From Wurfbainia villosa (lineage: Eukaryota; Streptophyta; Magnoliopsida; Zingiberales; Zingiberaceae): 64,000 nucleotides of DNA. This document shows positions 59,534-64,000 of the stretch, one piece after another. Position 1 is the stretch's first letter; every line of letters starts with the position of its first letter. Position numbers and translations under genes: made by a program. The DNA is taken from NCBI GenBank assembly GCA_025175895.1, contig CM045989.1, positions 132,693,272-132,757,271 of the forward strand, given 5' to 3'. The notes beneath the pieces are model-generated. The model saw only the letters and a list, made by a program, of their open reading frames with translations, had not been told where the DNA came from and did not search any database.

Positions 59534-60727
59534 CTAAATATCTAATCGTCTGCAGGAGGTGGCGGTGGAGGAGGCTGCTGACTCAGGGTCCAGGCCCGCA
59601 TCATCTCTAACATATCGAGCTGATGACCGCCGATGCGACTGGGACTCTCCATCCGATCCAGACGCACCGGCGAAGCTCGGCTCGCCAATAACTCGATACT
59701 TAGCGCCAACCGATCGCCGATAGTCTCGAAATCGACTCCACCGGCCACGATGATCATCTGATGGACCCGCCGCTGATGCATCTGCAGGCATCTGATCGTC
59801 CTCATCAGTGGCGTCTACATCCTCATAGTCCTCTGCTGCATCTCTGGGTACTGGAGGATGCTCTCTGCGTGCCCTGGGTGGTGGTCATGGCGCCAACTCC
59901 ATCTGGTCAGGCCCCATCCGTAGCTTTGCTAACGAGAAGTTACGAACTGATATACAGTCGTACACCTTCGATAGCACTCTCAGAGAACCCCTGTGGATGT
60001 TGACGCCTACGGACTCTAACCATGCGGTAATGATATGACCAAAAGGCATATGCACTTTCCCTTGTACAGGGGAAATGAAATGCATAATGCAGTGGAACAT
60101 GTTTAATGCAAAGTTAATATCTAATCTATGATGCATGGCGTATAGTAGAAAGAGATGGGGAGGCCGAATCTTGGCCAGACCCCTAGTGACAATGGGAAGA
60201 AAACACCCAACAATGACCTTGTAAAGGACATTGTCAGGTGCAGGCAACTCAGTAATAGGAAATAAGTTTTGGGCCGGTGGACGAGGATAACCAAAAATGT
60301 GCTCATGCATGAACTCCATAGAGATATGGGCAAAGGGCTCAGGTAAGGGGAAATCCATGGTAGGGTAACAGATAAAAGTGTCATCTGAGGGCCTACACTC
60401 GAGAAACTCCTGCAGTATCGCAGGAGTGAACTCTAACTCGCATTTTGCAATGCGAGTAGTGTAAGTAGGGCCGTCATCCACTTTCTTTAGGTTTTGATAA
60501 AATTCTTTAAGAAGGTCGTCGTTAATAGAATGGATGCATAGGACGACTTTCATGAGACTATAGTATGAAATTAACTCCATTACATCACTGCAATGATGGT
60601 TAAAAAAAATCCCTGTCGATGTACCTAACCAACATTGGTTGGTACACTCGAGATTCACCCTCAGGTGGATCATCCCTACGGCCTCTCCAATTATGAATGC
60701 AATGTATGATATGACATGCATGGGCAA
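59534..60727 (-). CDS. ORF with 'putative plant transposon protein'-like domain, one in-frame TGA
   Basis: From 60727 the frame runs 280 codons to TGA (59885) and then stays open in the same frame to 59534 (397 residues if read through). Motifs: DLLKEFYQNLKKVDDGP, FTPAILQEFLEC, then FISPVQGKVHMPFGHIITAW. These match the general plan of a plant family annotated 'putative plant transposon protein' (EFYxNL … F(S/T)P..I..FL … FG.lIT.l...GV), found in many plant retroelement-rich loci and of unknown function. The tail is acidic (EDYEDVDATDEDDQ), then Arg/Ser-rich. The first ATG is at 60721; the frame is open upstream to a poly-T run, so the true N-terminus is unclear. The TGA would be CGA before a C-to-T change. 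Confidence 0.7.
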
Positions 60728-61949
60728 TAAAACATGATTAGATAGACCTAAATTGTAACGGAAATGAAAGTTAGGGTTTGAAAAAAAAAATCATTACTTA
60801 GGCGCCATTTGAAGGTGTGGTCGGAGAGAGAACTCAGATGTCGCCGAAAAACTCGCCGAAGAACCTCAGACGCCGAAACCCTAATCGGAACAAGAAAAGA
60901 TCAACCCTAAAACATGTGAACTAGGGCTCGAAATAAAAAAAGAAGAAGAAGAGAGGCTTATCTATCAAACCTAACACTTTGGGCGGTTGGCACGGCTGAA
61001 AGAATCAGTCGGAGACGGAGATGGCGATCGGAGAAAGAAAGGAGAAGAAAAGCTCGTCGCGTGAAGACGCCGAACCCTAGCGGTTCGGCGTTATAAAATC
61101 GCGATGCAGTCGACTGATGTGGAGCATCAGTCGACTGATAGCGGTTTATTACCGGGTTTACCGAGCCGGCAGTCGACTGATCCGGCTCGGCAATCGACTG
61201 CTGAACCTTCTGTGACGTGCTACAGTGGCATCAGTCGACTGATGTTGCTCATCAGTCGACTGATGTGCACATCACTCGACTGCTTGTCGAGCACTCGACT
61301 GATGACCCTCGGCCTGAAGAGCACCATCGATCGATGAATCACATCACCGATCGATGTTCAATCGCCGAGTCATGAAGCTAGCACTCGATCGATGACCGTA
61401 TCGTATCGCGCCACGTGTTATCACGATCGATAGTCGTATCGATCGATAGTCAGTATTACCGATCGATATCTGATTTCCAGTTCTTAAATTCTGAAAATCT
61501 CGATTTCTTCATCTAATTAATCCATTTTATCATGTTTATTCTTGTATATCGAATATATTGATGTTACACTTACATTCATGTTTTCGTTAATATATTTTAA
61601 TGTTTTATTTCATTTTTGCAAACATTAACATTCAATGATTTCCAAATCTTAACATCTCACCCTTTCTAAGTGTTGAAATACACAATCAAGGTAAAAGACT
61701 TGTTTTGTGAGATGCAATCCATCCTAGACATTCCTTCCATGCAAACATATGGTAAAACATATGAAGCATGGTGAGTACAATACATCAAGTTGTGTGACAC
61801 TTGAGTATCACTCTTGATGTTACTTTTACATGAACTTTTAAAGTGTGCCAACAATCAAAGTTACACACTATGATCTCTAAATCTAGATTGTGTCAATTTT
61901 GATCATTTTATCAAACTTCTCAATTTGTATTGGCACATCCTAAACCCAC
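60728..61949 (-). other. Spacer between the two ORFs with palindromes and promoter-like features
   Basis: On the minus strand: an AT-rich post-gag part shared with 733-1060, then ATCGATCGAT-type palindromes (61324-61470), six to seven ATCAGTCGACTGAT-type palindromes (61105-61290), an AT-rich TTTTATAAC (61091-61099) and a GC-rich stretch (60800-61080) leading to the ORF. The order palindromes, AT box, leader is the same as in the LTR promoters. Confidence 0.55.
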
Positions 61950-63539
61950 CTAGCATGAATCAATCATGCTCTTAGGAACCCAAAACCGATTTGAGCTCCT
62001 AGGATTAATTAGGTATTCCTTAGGGATAACCTTTCTAGATACCTTCCTAATGACCTTCCTAGGCTTATTAGCCTTGGTCATTTTGGTCTTGCCTAGGTTG
62101 ACTCTAGGGGTAACTCCCCTTGCAACCTTCTTAGTGGCCACCCTAGGTTTCTTAGAAACCTTGGCCACTAGGCACAAGCCTTGGTCAACTCTAGAGATGA
62201 CTTCCCCATTGACCTTGGTCTTTCTAGACCTAGTTAATGTTCCATAGTCAAATGGAACACTATGATAAGTCACCTTGGACTTTTGACTCTTAGGTCCTAG
62301 ATGTTGACTTTGACTTCTTGACATAGGAGTTTGACCATTAGACCCTTTAAATTGATTTTGCATAATGTTAAGGGTCTTTTCAAGTTTTTTAAGCCTTGAC
62401 CTCAAGACTTGATTTTCTTTTTCTAATTGCCCAATTTTAGAATTTTGATTTAAACCATGGGCATTGTACTTCCTAGGCATATGCCTAGTTCATTTAGGGT
62501 TAAAACCTAGATGTTCTTGTATTTTCTTAATAGATTCCCTAGGTATGATTTTTCTAGGGACATTAGTCCCAAATTTCTCCTTATTCTTAAGGTGAACATG
62601 CTCAGCTTCTAAACAAATATGTTTGTTATTTCTAGCATGCTCTTTATGATACATAGCAAAATTGCTAAGATTAGTTCTAGCATGCTCTTTAACGTTTAAA
62701 TTAGATGGAGCATTATTTAAATGTACCTTAGGGTTTGCCTTAGTGGCTCCCCCTACTTGTGATGCTCCTTCTTTGGTCTTTTTGCTTCCCCTAGGACATT
62801 GATTCCTATAATGTCCTTTTGCATTGCATTTGAAGCATATGATGTGCTTCTTGCTCTTGATACTTGGGGAACCGGCATCCGTTGACTTTTGTTGACTTTT
62901 AGACGCCGGAGGAGCTTTCTTGACTTTCTTTGGGCACTTACTCTTATAATGCCCAAATTTCCTACACTCAAAGCACATAATGTTACTTTTATTTTGAATT
63001 GAGGTGTTTGAGTTACCGATGGTGGTGAAGACTGGAATTGGACTTTGGGCTTCTTCATCTTCTTCATCTTGACCGGATGTCGAAGCTTCTTCTGCTTCCT
63101 CCACCTCTTCCGACCCGGAAGTTGACTCCTCACTTTCTTGTGAGGATGATGATGATTCTTCTTCGGTCTCCTCCTCTTCCAAGTCTTCTTGGACCGATTC
63201 GGGATTGTCGTGGAACTTGATCAACTTGTTCCACAACTCCTTGGCATCCCTATAGCTTTCTAATCTGGATAAAATATCGTTAGGTATCAAATCAATCAAC
63301 ATTTTTGTTACCTTAACAGTTATCTTGAATTTTTCCCGTTGCTCCTCGGTCCATCTCTTCATCTTGAGGATTTCGCCGTTTTCTCCTCTCGGAGCATCAA
63401 AACCTATAGTCACGGCAAACCAATTTTCTATATTCATCATTAGAAAATATTCCATCATACCTTTCCAATACGCAAAATGTTCGCGGTTGAAGGAAGGTGG
63501 GATGTTGACGTCGTCACCCAATCTTTCCTCAAATTCCAT
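61950..63539 (-). CDS. GAG of the non-autonomous element, one in-frame TGA, two zinc knuckles
   Basis: The ATG lies 55 bases after the PBS. The start has NREHFAYWKGMMEYFLMMN and ELWNKLIKFHDNPE: a UBN2-type capsid, but it jumps from there to an acidic Glu/Ser stretch, so the second half of the capsid is missing. Two knuckles follow: CFECRKFGHYKSKC and CFKCNAKGHYRNQC (both CX2CX4HX4C). At 62490 a TGA interrupts; the same frame resumes (62480-61950) with a coiled coil (LEKENQVLRSRLKKLEKTL) and the YHSVPFDYGT C-terminal domain seen at 430-720. The TGA, like that in the second ORF, could derive from CGA. Confidence 0.87.
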
Positions 63540-63593
63540 ATTCTTCCCTCTAGCTTCTTGACTCCGGGTTGTTAATCCGTAGAAGAGCCCCGG

Positions 63594-63605
63594 GCTCTGA
63601 TACCA
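63594..63605 (-). other. Primer binding site (initiator tRNA-Met)
   Basis: Minus strand TGGTATCAGAGC, exact, two bases from the LTR end (CCTAACA AG TGGTATC). Confidence 0.92.
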
Positions 63606-63607
63606 CT

Positions 63608-64000
63608 TGTTAGGAATATTGGAACGGCTAGAGGTGGGGGGGTGAATAGCGTTTTGCCCGTTCGTGGATGGAATTCGATCTCGTTCGTGTCTACAATTTC
63701 GTTAGCGCAGCGGAATACAGATAATGATAACAATAACGAAATAGACAATAAGCTAACACAATGATATAACGTGGTTCGGAACCGCACGGTTCCTACTCCA
63801 CGGATCGAGCTCTAAAGAGCCCTAATGATGCACACGCACTCACTAATGATAAACACTCCTTCTCGACACAAGTCGGAGGCGGAGAAACCCCGTACAAACG
63901 TTTATAACAATAAACGAAAGGAATACAAGCAATATACAATGTAAATACGAAATACAAGTAAAGAAAAGACTTTACAACACTTATTTTGATTGCTTGAATG
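63608..64000 (-). repeat. 5' LTR of the non-autonomous element (partial)
   Basis: Same 393 bases as 56417 onward, with roughly ten differences, mostly C/T or G/A. Continues past the window. Confidence 0.93.

Larger units (their letters stand above)
56417..64000 (-). mobile_element. Young non-autonomous LTR element with gag plus a second, non-pol ORF
   Basis: Minus-strand element: 5' LTR from 63608 past the window end, PBS at 63594-63605 two bases from it, gag 63539-61950, second ORF 60727-59534, PPT 57869-57882, 3' LTR 56417-57868. The visible 400 bases of the two LTRs differ at few sites, so the insertion is recent. Nowhere in the 5.7-kb interior are protease, integrase, RT or RNase H motifs visible. 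Predicted target duplication GTATG (56412-56416); its partner should lie near 65060. Confidence 0.88.

Noticed and set aside
60721..60820. Possible spliced start of ORF2 from ATGGCGCCTAAG with an intron ending TTTAG
   Set aside because: Joining at the GT/AG sites puts the second exon out of frame and meets a stop after a few codons.
1..64000. Endogenous pararetrovirus or other viral insert
   Set aside because: No movement-protein, coat-protein or caulimovirid RT motif order was seen; all RT/IN blocks are copia type (IN before RT) and the gypsy piece has LTRs, PBS and TSD.

Overview
This is nuclear DNA from a flowering plant, most likely a monocot. It holds one intact-looking host gene with short introns and a GC-rich first exon, set among nested LTR retrotransposons (mostly Ty1/copia), a Ty3/gypsy element, a CACTA transposon, a decayed PIF/Harbinger transposase, a tRNA-derived SINE and several minisatellites. 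Many ordinary-looking open frames are translations of minisatellites or LTRs.

Left part (1-16725). A decayed gag fragment and a solo-LTR-like block precede a complete but dead SIRE-type copia element (5209-16720, target-site duplication AATAT). Two solo LTRs, each with its own perfect 5-bp duplication (ATAGT and AATAT), sit inside its pol gene.

Gene island (about 17700-22600). A five-exon gene encodes a MES11-type alpha/beta-hydrolase (methylesterase family) of 390 residues. The nucleophile position of the hydrolase is Asp, not Ser.

Middle (23200-37800). A SINE and a GC-rich hairpin lead into a CACTA element (23950-37628) with a remnant transposase exon. A gypsy element with very long LTRs (TSD ATATA) lies inside it, and inside that is a gag-only copia-type element (TSD ACCAA). 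This is a three-level nest that can be read base by base.

Right-middle (37800-49775). An LTR fragment is followed by a broken, unrecognised host-like locus. That locus was interrupted by a young copia element (41235-46251, TSD GGCCA) whose gag-pol is almost intact. Then come a Harbinger transposase relic and a tandem array of about 126 bp units.

Right end (49776-64000). An LTR is interrupted by an Angela/BARE-like copia element, whose reverse transcriptase/RNase H region is in turn interrupted by a young element in the opposite orientation. That last element has gag with two zinc knuckles and a second ORF resembling the 'putative plant transposon protein' domain, but no visible pol. It runs off the window end.

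The most unusual shared feature is an LTR architecture. Unrelated-looking LTRs carry private repeat arrays, often built on the 10-bp palindrome CAGTCGACTG, immediately upstream of their TATA boxes. A similar block precedes the second ORF of the non-autonomous element.
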